Assembly (NCBI GenBank): GCA_015179045.1
Contig: WHUZ01000062.1
Span: forward strand, 1 to 64,000
DNA length: 64,000 nucleotides
Origin: Kalaharituber pfeilii
Taxonomy: Eukaryota > Ascomycota > Pezizomycetes > Pezizales > Pezizaceae
Direction: 5' to 3'
Shown one piece after another: positions 9,742-19,999 of this stretch. Numbering within the stretch: position 1 is the first letter of the stretch; the number at the start of each line of letters is the position of its first letter. Below the pieces are notes generated by a model. It had not been told where the DNA came from. It searched no databases and saw nothing but the letters and a program-made list of their open reading frames with translations. The translations under genes and the position numbers were made by a program.

Positions 9742-10950
9742 TTCAAATCCACATATGAGCTATAGTCTATATCAGCCTCGAGCTCATCCAATTTCTCTTC
9801 TTCAAATCTCTCGGCTTCATCCATTCTCTCTTTGACCTCTTCGGAAGCTAAGGTAACTTGTCCTGTAGACACATTTTGTGCTAAATCAATAATAGAATCA
9901 ATGGCATCAACCAATCTTTCACAACGTAGTGCAAATACAGCCTATTCCTTCATGTTGGCAGGAATGTTCGATGTCATTGCGGGGAGATATTCCTTCTGTT
10001 TACCTAACATTACTGCCGCCACATCCATTATTTCTGGTTGCTTAAAGATTTCAATTCCACTATTGGTATTTGCCTGATGCCCGGATTTCCAAAGCAACTG
10101 TATTCTGTATCTCATATAAACCTGTGTTACCTTTGCTATATATGGTAGCCAGCAATCATTTTCTTCCTCAGCGATCTCACTAAAGATATGATTCGTAACA
10201 ACTGGAGCTGCAAATTTCCAAACTCTTAACACGTCTTCCGTTGGAATCGTCCAATGTTCAATAAAGTTCTGATGATTTTCCAAGGCCTTCATAATTTTTT
10301 CTTCAGGATAGTGATTTCCAAATGCAGTCAAAACTTCATGACAGAGATCTTCAATACTTTTTCTCTACTTGTTCGAGAGATGGTTGTAGGATTTTCTAAA
10401 GTATGCCTCATCATTCATGATCATCCAAATTCTCATATGATGTATTCTCAGGAAGCATCAGGCGAACTAGGATTTTTCTCTAATCAATATCAATCCAGAA
10501 CTGCCGAACCATTATTCTTCTAATCCCAAAGTTGATCAATCTACGAACCGCTGCAATATCCACGTCACTTGGAAAGTTATCCGCGATGTCCATAAAATCT
10601 TTTGAGACAAGAAGTTTTGCTGAATCTAATGCAGCCACCCCATATTTTTTTGTCAATTCTCTAATTCTTCCTGCTCTTCCAACTCCATTCTTAGCCTTTT
10701 TGGAAGGTCTACCTTTTCTCGGTGCTGCCAATACCGGGGTTACTTGTACTCCCTCTTCGTCGGGGGGTTCAGTTTTCACAATCGTGCGCTTGTTGCCCCC
10801 GGCACCAGCGCTGCCGACATCCTTCAGTTGAATACCACGGTTGGAGCGAAGACCAGCCACTCCGGTCATTTTTATTTCGGACAACTGTACTGTATTTTAT
10901 GGTGAAGCGGGTCACGACGCAGAAGCGGGTCACATATTTTTACAGAATTG

Positions 10951-11659
10951 AGCGCTACAGCGCATGAGTACCATAGCAGCGCGGTAGCAAGGTGAGTCCT
11001 GGCATCATACCTCTCGTCCCTGTGGTAACTCTAACTACTCGAATACGGCAGCATTCTCGCAGTATGGCGGTATTCGCGCAGTATGGCAGCATTCACGCAG
11101 CTTGGCAGCATTCCCACAGCATGGTAGCATTTACGTAGGATGGCAGCAAGGTGAGTTGTGGTATCCTCCTCATCGCGTCGTGGCAAGGCTAACCTCTCGC
11201 GTGTGGCAGCATTCACGCAGCATGGCAGCAAGGTGAGTTGCGGCATCATGCTCATCGCGTGGTGGCAAGGCTAACCTCTGGCATCTGGCAGAATACATCC
11301 CGCATGGCAGCATTCACGCAGCATGGCAGCAAGGTGAGTTGTAGTATCATGCTCATCGCATCGTGGCAAGGCTGACCTCTCGCATATGGCAGAATACATC
11401 CCTCATGGCAGCATTTGCGCAGCACGGCAGCAAGGTGGTTGTGGCATCATGCTCATCGCGTGGTTGCAAGGCTAACCTCTCCCATGTAGCAGAATACATC
11501 TCACATAGCAGCATTTACGCAGCATGGCAGCATTCCCGCAGCATGGCAGCGAGGTGAGTTGTGGTATCATGCTCATCGCGTCGTGGCAAGGCTAACCTCT
11601 CGCGTGTGGCAGCATTCACTCAGCATCACAGCATTCACGCAGTATGGCAGCATTCGCCA
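10951..11659 (+). repeat. 19-bp satellite with intron-like modules, right arm copy 2
   Basis: Near-identical to 4912-5616. Intact modules are at 10992-11051 (60 nt), 11151-11209, 11233-11291, 11334-11392 and 11554-11612 (59 nt each). Copy 2 has one extra 19-bp unit near 11530 and a CAG acceptor at 11051 that is mutated to CAT in copy 1. Confidence 0.8.
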
Positions 11660-12733
11660 GGCATGGTAGCACAAGCAAGATGGGAAGATCCTGATCGTCA
11701 CGGATTCCCGTACAGCGATAACGAGACTACAGAAGATAGCCAGGGGGGATCCAACAGTAGACGGAGCAGCTCACGCGGTCCGGAAACGATGGGAGAGAAG
11801 AATCAACAAAGGCAACATGGACCTCGCAATAACCTGGGTAAAAGGGCACAAAGGCGTGAAAGGAAACACGGAAGAAGACAAAGCCGCCAAGATCGGTACA
11901 GCGTTACAGTGCGAAGACGAGATAGTAACGGAGGCGGGCATAAGGCAAGAAGGCAAAGCACTCAGAGCCGAGGAGAGAAGCCGCCTGAAACTGTCATACC
12001 GGCCATTACAGGACCTAGACAACTGCCAATTGGTTTCGACTCTGGCGGGCATCATTGGGAACAAAGGACTAAAAGAATGGCGATACGGGATAGGAAAGGC
12101 GGACTCACCGGAGTGCAGATGGTGCGGGAAGGCCCTGGAAAACTTCACGCATTTATCCACCAGCTGCCAACCGTGGAAAGACAGGTTGAGAAACGGGGCG
12201 GGAGTAGTGAGCGGCACGAGCCGAGCCAGCTCGAGCTCAAACGAGCCAAGATCATGCTTGTGTTTTTCTTGACAGCTCGCTAAAATGCTTAGCCAGTGCA
12301 AGGTTTCATAAACTGTAAATACCTAATATAGTAATAATTAGGGACTTGGAGTTCATTCTGACCTACCAACAACTTCGAAATGCACAATTTAGCTGATAGT
12401 AGTGAGAAAGATGAAAATTTAGCTTAGGTTAGTTTAGTTTGTCAATATTATGTATATAATCAATCCAGGCTCGAGCTCATGCCACGCCAGCTCGGGCTCA
12501 CCCTCCAGCTCGGCTCGAGCTAGCTCGTGCCGCTCACTAGGCGGGAGGACTGATACAGCCAAAGGGGGGGGGGGGGGCGGAGATAGCCAAGGTGCTGTTA
12601 TGGGCAGGGAGGGAATGAACTTGACAGGGATGGATGGGAACGGGTATTGTAGTTAAATTTAATGTAGTGAGAAACCTCGCCATAGCCTTACAGGCGGCAT
12701 GCGAGTAATGATATAAAAAAGAAAAAAAAAAAA
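11660..12733 (+). mobile_element. 5-prime truncated LINE-B, copy 2, holding a MITE
   Basis: Duplicate of 5617-6899. It has RNase H residues (ITWVKGHKGVKGNTEEDKAA), the CRWCGKALENFTHLSTSC knuckle, the LINE-B tail and poly-A. The plus-strand frame 11817-12272 is open across the RNase H C-terminus and knuckle, until the MITE. One conserved region has TEED in place of TEAD. Confidence 0.85.
12207..12537. mobile_element. Mariner-type MITE, copy 2
   Basis: 331 bp, with inverted ends GTGAGCGGCACGAGC and TA duplications at 12205-12206 and 12538-12539. It lies at the same LINE position as copy 1 but lacks the 26-bp array. Confidence 0.85.
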
Positions 12734-13276
12734 GGCATGGTAGCAAGGTGAGTTGCGGTATCATGCTTATCGCGTCGTGGCAAGGCTAACCTTTCGCATG
12801 TGGCAGAATACATTCCACGTAGCAGCATTCGCGCAGCATGGCAGCATCGACGTAGCATAGTAGGCCCTTCAGTATAGAGCTTTTGATACTTTAGCATGTA
12901 TATAGAATGAATCTACCATTTTCATGAGTGAATAGATTGAATGTGGATGTAGATAAATGGAAGGCCCTGCCCCCCAACTCTACAGGATTACAATTGCGTC
13001 CTGATCGTACAGCTGCGCAATTGCCTCCTGATAGTACCGCAATACAATGGCGTCCTGACAGTACAGTAATACAATGGCGTCCTGATAGTACAGTTCTACA
13101 ATTGCGTCCTGACCATACAGCATTGCAAATGTATCTCAATTGCGCCCTGACAATGGAACACGGGATATGTGTCTGGAAGTGGACAGCAAAGGTCTGCATC
13201 CAGACACCACATTTTAACTGTAGCTTCCGGGTATTAAGAGCAGTAGTGGGGTACCCAGGTACAGCAGTCAGAGGGC
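12734..13276 (+). repeat. Right arm copy 2: satellite remnant and 27-bp array
   Basis: Contains an intron-like module at 12748-12806 (59 nt) and the 27-bp minisatellite at 12981-13146, which has one more unit than copy 1. It ends at the copia target TGCGC (13277-13281). Confidence 0.75.
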
Positions 13277-13281
13277 TGCGC

Positions 13282-13569
13282 TGTTGGAATGATGATCTAG
13301 CGGATCGGAGGTTTGTTACGTGTGGCGGAGGTTTCTGGAGTATGGCGGAGGTATTGGGAGTTTGTGTATTGCAGCGGAGGCTTGTGAGGTGCAGCGGAGG
13401 TTTATAGATTGTAGCGGAGGTTTGTTTCGAGGAAAGTTGTAGAGGGAAGCTTGGGTATATGTATTGGGTTGGTTTCTCGTTTTTCCTTTTCTTTTATCAT
13501 TATCGAAATCTATGCGAATGAAACACCGTTGAGTACAGTACTGCAGCGTGAACTCTCGTGAATATTACA
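13282..13569 (+). repeat. Copia 5-prime LTR
   Basis: 288 bp. Several GCGGAGGTTTGT-like short repeats lie in its first half. Confidence 0.95.
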
Positions 13570-15044
13570 TGGTAGCAACACATCGTTAAAGGAAAAAACG
13601 GAAATCCAATACCCATCAAAGCGCCGACCGGCACAGAACCGCAGAACTACAAGCAATGGCAAAAGAAGGCGCGTCGCAACAAACAACGGACCTAGCAACA
13701 TTGTTGAAGATTACCCCCCGCATATCCGAAAAATTAAGAGATGAAAATGATTACCCAGCATGGGTAATAGAAGCCAAAAGACAGTTACGCCGCCAGAAAC
13801 TCCTAGACATAGTAGAGGGTTCGAAACCCAGGCCAACATCCGGAGGATCAGACTGGGACGAGATGTCGGATAAAGCCCTCGACTACTTAATGGATAGCTG
13901 CGAAAGAAGCACAGCTGAAAATCAGGGCAGCTCCAAATGCGGCCGAGGCATGGAAAATTTTGAAGGACAATTATGAAGGACAAACCAGAATTCACCTGTC
14001 CTCACTTCTCATGAATGTAACCCACTTAAAGTTCGATGACAGAAAAGACTCCCTTTCCGACCATATCACGGAATTCGAACGCCGATGGCTCAAACTTGCG
14101 CAATCCGCCAGCACAGGATCCACAGTCACATCATCACTTGCAGCAGGAATTCATCCTTTTTGTCAAAGTGATGGTTGGAAAGCGACAATGCTGCTAGCCT
14201 CGTTACCACGCATGCAACCTTATCAGAATATCATTGATAATATCACCTCAAAAGAAGACAAGCCCACCTACGCCAGTGTGGTAATGAGGTTGAAGGAAGT
14301 AACACCCCGGAAAAGATCATCCAAAGACGAAATAACAATAGACCCTCAGGCGGCCCTCACTATCACTCAGGAATCCAAAAAGAAAGTACGATGCTGGCAC
14401 TGTAAACGAGCCGGGTATCCAGGAACAAACCATGACGAAAAGGACTGCAGATATAAGAACAAGCAAACTAAAGAGGCTCTTGTAATGGAAGAGGAGGAAA
14501 GAAAAGAAGAGGAGGAAAAAGAGGAGAAGTTCTTATTCATGTTATCTCAATCCACCAGCAGATCCTCTGCGACCACCCATGTTACATATGATGTAAACGA
14601 CCTCATTGATCCTCAGGAATGGCATGAGGAAATAAAAGGAGCATCAGGCACGGCACTGTCCACACATAAAGGAACGGTAAAAGTCGGCAACCTCGTCCTG
14701 CCCGACGTCCTCGCCATTCCAACCTGCCCAAGAAAGTTAATCAGCTGGGGAGCATTAGAGGACGCCGGTGCAGACATAAGAATGCAGAATGGAGAGGGAA
14801 CCATTACACAGGATGGGAAAGTGACTCGCATCGTTAAGCAGGGAAAGTTCAAAATCATTCAACTTGAAAAGAATGAGGCGATGTCACTAGAACGTGAATG
14901 GCATGAAAGGTATGGGCACTTCCCCCTCTCCTTATTTCGACTTATCCCAGAAGCTCCCCCCTCCCTCCTACGTCGACCGCGCGAGGAATGCGATGCTTGC
15001 ATGAAAGGTAGCATGACGAAACCAATGGCAGCTTCCCAATTTAA

Positions 15045-15503
15045 TGTAACGGGATATTTATAGCGAGCCGGGTAAATATTTTCACGCTAAAAGATGACCT
15101 CTGACAAGCATTTCGGGATGATAGCTTCACGCTAAAAGATGACCTCTGACAAGCATTTCGGGATGATAGCTTCACGCTAAAAGATGAACTCTGACAAGCA
15201 TTTCAGGATGTCGGTACAATATATATGGGTAAAAGGGATGTGACCTGAGTGCGTATTGCAGTCTCAAAAGTGTATATAAGTGGTGTTCATGGCTGTGTGT
15301 TCTCCTTTCCTTTTTCTCTTTACGCAACCTCTTGTATTTAGTTTCTACTAAGTAGAGTGGTTACCTGCTGTGCCGATCCGCTGAACTGCTGTACCGCTAT
15401 GAACCGTTGAACCCGCGAACTGCTGAACTGCAGCCTGCCGCCTCCTGCCTGCGCTCCGTAGATCGCCGTCATCCACGGGCCCCAGACCACGTCCGCCGTT
15501 ACA
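15045..15503. mobile_element. Solo LTR nested in copia integrase
   Basis: 459 bp, starting TGTAACGG and ending CCGTTACA, with the 5-bp duplication TTTAA (15040-15044, 15504-15508). It contains three tandem copies of a ~45-bp unit (CTTCACGCTAAAAGATGACC...) and a TATA-like GTGTATATAAG. The internal part of this retroelement family is not in the window. Confidence 0.9.
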
Positions 15504-16848
15504 TTTAATAAGATTCGAACAAAAGAAGTGGGAGAGCTTGTTCACTCTGATGTATGTGGACCTTACCCAACCGAAGGCGTGGGACATAAGAGATACTTCG
15601 TTACCTTAGTTGATGATTACTCCCGGATCACATTGGCACGAGCAACAGGCACAAAATCCGAAGCTGGTAAGGCATTTCGAGAGATGGTTGAGCAGTTCGA
15701 ACGAGCCTTCGGGCGGCCTGTTAAAGAAATAAGGACCGATTTCGGCGGAGAATATTATTCGAATGAGACCAAGGAATGGGCGTCAAAAAGGGGAACGACT
15801 ATACGACCAACTGTAGCCCATCACAGTCAGACCAATGCAGTACCAGAGAACCAACCGCACCATCGCTTCTATGATCCGCAACAATCTGTTCGGGAGTGGT
15901 CTTCCGAAAAAATTCTGGCCCTATGCAATGGAATACGTTGTATTCGTGAAGAATAGGCTCCCTCACATTACGTTGGAAGGAAAATCTCCACTGGAGGTAG
16001 CTCGCCCTGGAACCAGTATTCAAGAGGAGCGTTCAGCCTTTCGAGCATTCGGAGAACCTGTATATGCGCATACATACAACGACGGAAAACTATCCGAGCG
16101 AGCCATACCCGCCAGAATATTGACTCCATCCCTCACTCATGGTGTCTACCGAGTGCTTCTAGCAAACAACAGGATTACCACTGCAAAGAACCCTCGGAGA
16201 AGGGATCCCAAAAAGAGCGCAATAGAAATCACTATCGATAGGGTCAGTAATGAAAAACCAATACACCAAGAAGAACGGCAGGAAGAGCAATCCATACCAG
16301 GTGCTTTTCCAAGCCTTGAAGTCCCCCAACGTTCACAGGTGGAATCCAGAACAACTACACCCAAGTCACAAGCAGAACCAAAGGTCAAAAGTACCAATCC
16401 GAGTCCACCATCATTCCTGGAAGGAGGATGGACAAGCTACGGAAGCACATTCCCGGAAGCCATAGCGGCACGAGCCGCTGAAAGGCAGTTGTTTCAAGAG
16501 GCAGCGGAGCCGAGCCAAGACCAACCACAGCTGCGGCGATCTGCAAGATTAAACAAAGGAACTGATTCCAGGGTGAGACTGGACGAAGACCCAGGGTATG
16601 TGCATGAGGCACATATTACTGTAACCGAAGCACTGGAGAGTCCGGAGGCGTCGAAATGGGAACTGGCGATAAACAGGGAGCTCGAACAGCTGAAGAAGCT
16701 TGAAGTATTTGATTGGGTAGATGATGTGCCAGCTGGAAAGAAGGCAGTAGATACGAAATGGGTACTGAAGGAGAAGGAAGAGAAAGCGCCAGACGACCCC
16801 AAGAGGTATAAAGCTCGGTTAACCGCTCGCGGCTTTACCCAACGGCTA

Positions 16849-17189
16849 GTGAGCGGCACGAGCTAGCTCGAGCCGAGCTGGAGGGTGAGCTCGAGCTGGC
16901 GTAGCATGAGCTCGAGCTAGCTCGAGCCTGGATTGATTATATACATAATATTGACAAACTAAACTAAACTAAGCTAAATTTTCATCTTTCTTACTACTAT
17001 CAGCTAAATTGTGCATTTCGAAGTTGTTGGTAGGTCAGAATGAGCTCCAAGTCTCTAATTATTACTATATTAGGTATTTACAGTTTATGAAACCTTGCAC
17101 TGGCTAAGCATTTTAGCGAGCTGTCAAGAAAAACACAAGCATGATCTTGGCTCGTTTGAGCTCGAGCTGGCTCGGCTCGTGCCGCTCAC
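16849..17189. mobile_element. Mariner-type MITE, copy 3, in copia RT
   Basis: 341 bp, in inverse orientation to the other two copies, with TA duplications at 16847-16848 and 17190-17191. It interrupts RT between TARGFTQR and GIDFTETYAPV. Confidence 0.9.
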
Positions 17190-18533
17190 TACCAACGGCC
17201 AGGAATCGATTTTACAGAGACATACGCGCCGGTCTGTCGGGAGGAGTCGTGGAGGCTGGTGATCTGTGAAGCTCTGCGAAGAGAGATGGTAGTGGAACAG
17301 TTTGACGTGGAGTATGCATTCCTTAATGGGCCATTGGATGAAGAAATATATGTGAAGGACCAGCATGCTATAGGGGATAGAGCATGGAGGCTGAAAAAGG
17401 CACTGTACGGACTCAAGCAGGCAGCCCACAATTGGAATCAACTCATCCATCGGATCCTCACAGAACTTGGATTTCACAGGTGCCCGGACGACCCAGGCCT
17501 GTATCTCACGGCCTCAGGGATGATCTGTATCCATGTGGATGATCTGCTGGTGGCATTCACAACAAGACTCCTGCTTGACGAGTGGTATGAAAAAGTGACA
17601 CAACAGGTTGTACTGGAGCGAAGAGGCGAATCCAGGAAATTTCTTGGTATGTCACTGAAATGGGAACCAGGTCAAGTAATCATTAACGGGCCCCATTCCA
17701 TACGAAAGGCAGCAAGTGTCTATGGAGTCACAGAACAGGTGCAATCCCTCTACCCAATCGACAGTTCTAGAAATTCCGCGGCAAATGTGAAAAGGTTCCA
17801 GGGAATGGTTGGGAGCCTCCTCTTCATGGCCAGAATGTGGAGACCGGATATCCGGTATGCAGTGGCAAGACTGAGTCTCAAAAGCCATAACCCTGAAGGC
17901 AAAGACGAAAGGAGAGCGGAACAATTGATCAGCTATCTCACAATGACAGCCAACAGAGGTATTGTGCTCCAGGCTTTGGATCCCACCATCAAAGTGTTCT
18001 GTGACGCGGGAGAAGAAAACTTAGAGGAGAAGCCCACCACTGGGATAGTGGTCATGACTGGGAAATCACCCCTTGGATGGACAGCAGAAAAACAGCCCAA
18101 TATAGTGCTGTCATCAACAGAATCGGAATATGTGGCCTTGTCCTCTGCCGCACAATCGGGGTTGTGGTTCGGCAAGGTTTTGGAATTTATGGGCTACCAC
18201 CAGTGCCAGCCGGTGCTGGTCACGGACTGTGAAGGGGCCGCAAAGTTAGCCAAGCACCCGGATTTCCACAAAAGGACAAAGCACATACGAAGGCGTTACC
18301 ACTTCGTGCGGGAATGCGTTGAGAAGGGGGAGCTGACTGTGGAATAGGTGGAGGGGAAGGATAATCCTGCTGATATGCTAACCAAACCTGTCACAGGAGC
18401 GAGGTTCTTATATTTGAGGAAGAAGTGTGGAATGACAGATTAAGTGGCGATTGTCGAAATGATTGGGTGTCGCTATGGATGGGATCAATGGAAGTGTTCT
18501 AGGAATGAAATGGGGCGCTAGATCACGGGGGGG

Positions 18534-18821
18534 TGTTGGAATGATGATCTAGCGGATCGGAGGTTTGTTACGTGTGGCGGAGGTTTCTGGAGTATGGCGG
18601 AGGTATTGGGAGTTTGTGTATTGCAGCGGAGGCTTGTGAGATGCAGCGGAGGTTTATAGATTGTAGCAGAGGTTTGTTTCGAGGAAAGTTGTAGAGGGAA
18701 GCTTGGGTATATGTATTGGGTTGGTTTCTCGTTTTTCCTTTTCTTTTATCATTATCGAAATCTATGCGAATGAAACACCGTTGAGTACAGTACTGCAGCA
18801 TGAACTCTCGTGAATATTACA
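18534..18821 (+). repeat. Copia 3-prime LTR
   Basis: 288 bp, nearly identical to the 5-prime LTR. It is followed by the second TGCGC target copy. Confidence 0.95.
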
Positions 18822-18968
18822 TGCGCACCCCGGGTAGCAAGTCTGCGTCAGAGGCGCTAGTGTCGTCTGACGCACAGGACGCAAAAATTTTCCGTTCCTG
18901 ATGCAATTTTTTAGCTTAATCTTGTATAGATCCTCCGCTATGCTCTCTGCTTGCTTTACTCTTGTTAA

Positions 18969-19460
18969 TCATCTTTCCCTTGTATTCCGGTCATTATAGT
19001 CGATTTTTATGAATAGGTTGTCGCCATACGGAGCATCGTCGCTTAGATCTGGACCAAGGACATCTTTTCCGGAGTTCTCAGGCCCTTCGTCGATCATGCA
19101 CCCAGCAGCTTCTACTCTTTTTAGACTTTCATGCTCCCATGGAAGTCTCCGGTTTTTATTTCTCTTTTCTACCCCCAAATCCGTCTCCTTAGATGATATA
19201 AAATCAGCTTTTTGCACTGTTGACAAACTGGCTGGTTGTGTCGAAACACTGCTTGGTTGCGTCGAAGCACTGCTTGGTTGCGTCGAAGCACTGCTTGGCT
19301 GCGTCGAAGTACTGCTTTGCTGCGTCGAAGCACTGCTTGGTTGCGTCGAAGTACTGCTTTGCTGCGTCGAAGTACTGCTTCGCTGCGGCGGACCCCCCCC
19401 TAGACTGGCCAAAAGGGTCTCCATAGATGGTTGATGTGGCTCTTCCAAGAGGGTACTCAT
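18969..19460 (-). CDS. Ser/Thr/Gln heptad-repeat protein (STQ), copy 2
   Basis: Second copy of the unknown STQ protein, from the ATG at 19460. It is about 163 residues with only about 7 heptads, against 15 in copy 1. The N-terminal and C-terminal non-repeat parts match copy 1, apart from a few substitutions (for example N to D near KETDLGVEKRN) and the shifted last residues. Function is unknown. Confidence 0.45.
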   Translation of the reverse strand: MSTLLEEPHQPSMETLLASLGGGPPQRSSTSTQQSSTSTQPSSASTQQSSTSTQPSSASTQPSSASTQPSSVSTQPASLSTVQKADFISSKETDLGVEKRNKNRRLPWEHESLKRVEAAGCMIDEGPENSGKDVLGPDLSDDAPYGDNLFIKIDYNDRNTRER

Positions 19461-19479
19461 GTTTTGAAATATCGACAAT

Positions 19480-19997
19480 TAATTAGAACAGTTGCTACAC
19501 TTTTGTGCGGGATAATCGTATGATGATTTCAGGGTTTATTGAGGTCTATGTTGCATTGCACTGTTTGTTGTGTTCCTTGTGTGCAGTTAGCTTGACAGAC
19601 AATTGCTAAACATGGCAATATCCCAGAGGTAACAAATTATTACTTGGGTGATATCGCAATTTATCACATCTGATGTTGGGGTTTTCCTTAGGACTTTTCA
19701 TAGACAATATTGTAGTCACTGATATGAACTATGAGCAATAACCTTATTCAATCACTTTATCATTATGATAACAGCAAATATTCAGCTAAATCCTGAGCAC
19801 TAATACCCGTATCTGCCACCCTTAATTTTTAAAGTCAGAGCTAAGGTACTATCATCACAAGCAAGTATTCTAGCCGAGTTCCTACAACGTTAACCATTAT
19901 ACTGTGATTTTTACTCCACGAACTTCCCTCCCGTAAGCTCAAGTTATCCTTAATTTTTCTTAGATATACCATACTAGACTTCAATCGAACATGGCAG
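19480..19997. other. Intergenic sequence, duplicated unit copy 2
   Basis: Matches 8290-8813 with small indels. No gene is seen. Confidence 0.6.
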
Positions 19998-19999
19998 TA

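Larger units (their letters stand above)
8836..10869 (-). pseudogene. Unknown AT-hook-containing gene UP1, copy 1, broken
   Basis: I do not recognise this family. One reading frame from the ATG at 10869 can be followed with three in-frame TAG codons (10480-10482, 10365-10367, 9942-9944). A 7-nt insertion, relative to copy 2, lies between the first two. After them comes a 43-nt intron (9660 down to 9618, GTGAGT...CTGACAG) whose removal joins the frame exactly to the long ORF ending at 8836. Visible features are an AT-hook-like core (RKGRPSKKAK) near residues 60-75, acidic and basic stretches, a probable coiled coil (KRRIQLLEDLEAQNVAELNN), and a Ser/Glu-rich C-terminus. The length would be roughly 650 residues. 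A 51-bp LINE tail at 9691-9741 disrupts the frame. The AT-hook suggests DNA binding, but that is inference only. Confidence 0.55.
4912..10889. repeat. Tandem duplication unit, copy 1
   Basis: About 6 kb from the palindrome GCGCTACAGCGC (4913-4924) through the satellite arm, the STQ ORF and the UP1 gene, to ACAACTGTA near 10889. The same order recurs directly at 10951-26986. The offset between the two starts is 6039 bp. Copy 1 keeps the unoccupied target of every insertion private to copy 2. Confidence 0.9.
13656..18443 (+). pseudogene. Copia gag-pol polyprotein, disrupted
   Basis: Domains occur in the copia order. Gag runs from the ATG at 13656, with a frameshift near 13920. A zinc knuckle CWHCKRAGYPGTNHDEKDC lies near 14392. 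The protease region has no visible DSG triad. The GAG-pre-integrase segment (WHERYGHF...CDACMKG) is near 14900. The integrase core has HSDVCGP, RTDFGGEY and VPE, with a frameshift at the last one. Reverse transcriptase spans KYKARLTARGF to YGLKQA and IHVDDLL, and RNase H has VFCDAG, SSTESEY and VLVTDCEGA. A solo LTR at 15045-15503 separates pre-integrase from integrase, a MITE at 16849-17189 splits RT, and a TAG at 18345 precedes the final DNPADMLTKP segment. The element cannot be autonomous. Confidence 0.93.
13282..18821 (+). mobile_element. Ty1/copia LTR retrotransposon
   Basis: Two 288-bp LTRs (13282-13569 and 18534-18821), starting TGTTGG and ending TTACA, flank the coding region. Target duplication TGCGC is at 13277-13281 and 18822-18826. 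The LTRs differ by three G/A changes that I could see, so the insertion is recent. TGGTAGCAACA directly follows the 5-prime LTR and fits a tRNA primer site. A G-rich tract (CACGGGGGGG) precedes the 3-prime LTR. The empty target is preserved at 7460-7464. It carries a nested solo LTR and a nested MITE. Confidence 0.95.

Noticed and set aside
9942..10482. Genetic code change with TAG read as an amino acid
   Set aside because: TAG is used as an ordinary terminator elsewhere (for example the 18345 break is one of many lesions), and TGA stops occur in other relics; decay or editing explains the data more simply.
15348..15587. Minus-strand open frame in the copia element
   Set aside because: It lies across the nested solo LTR end and integrase antisense; no motif.
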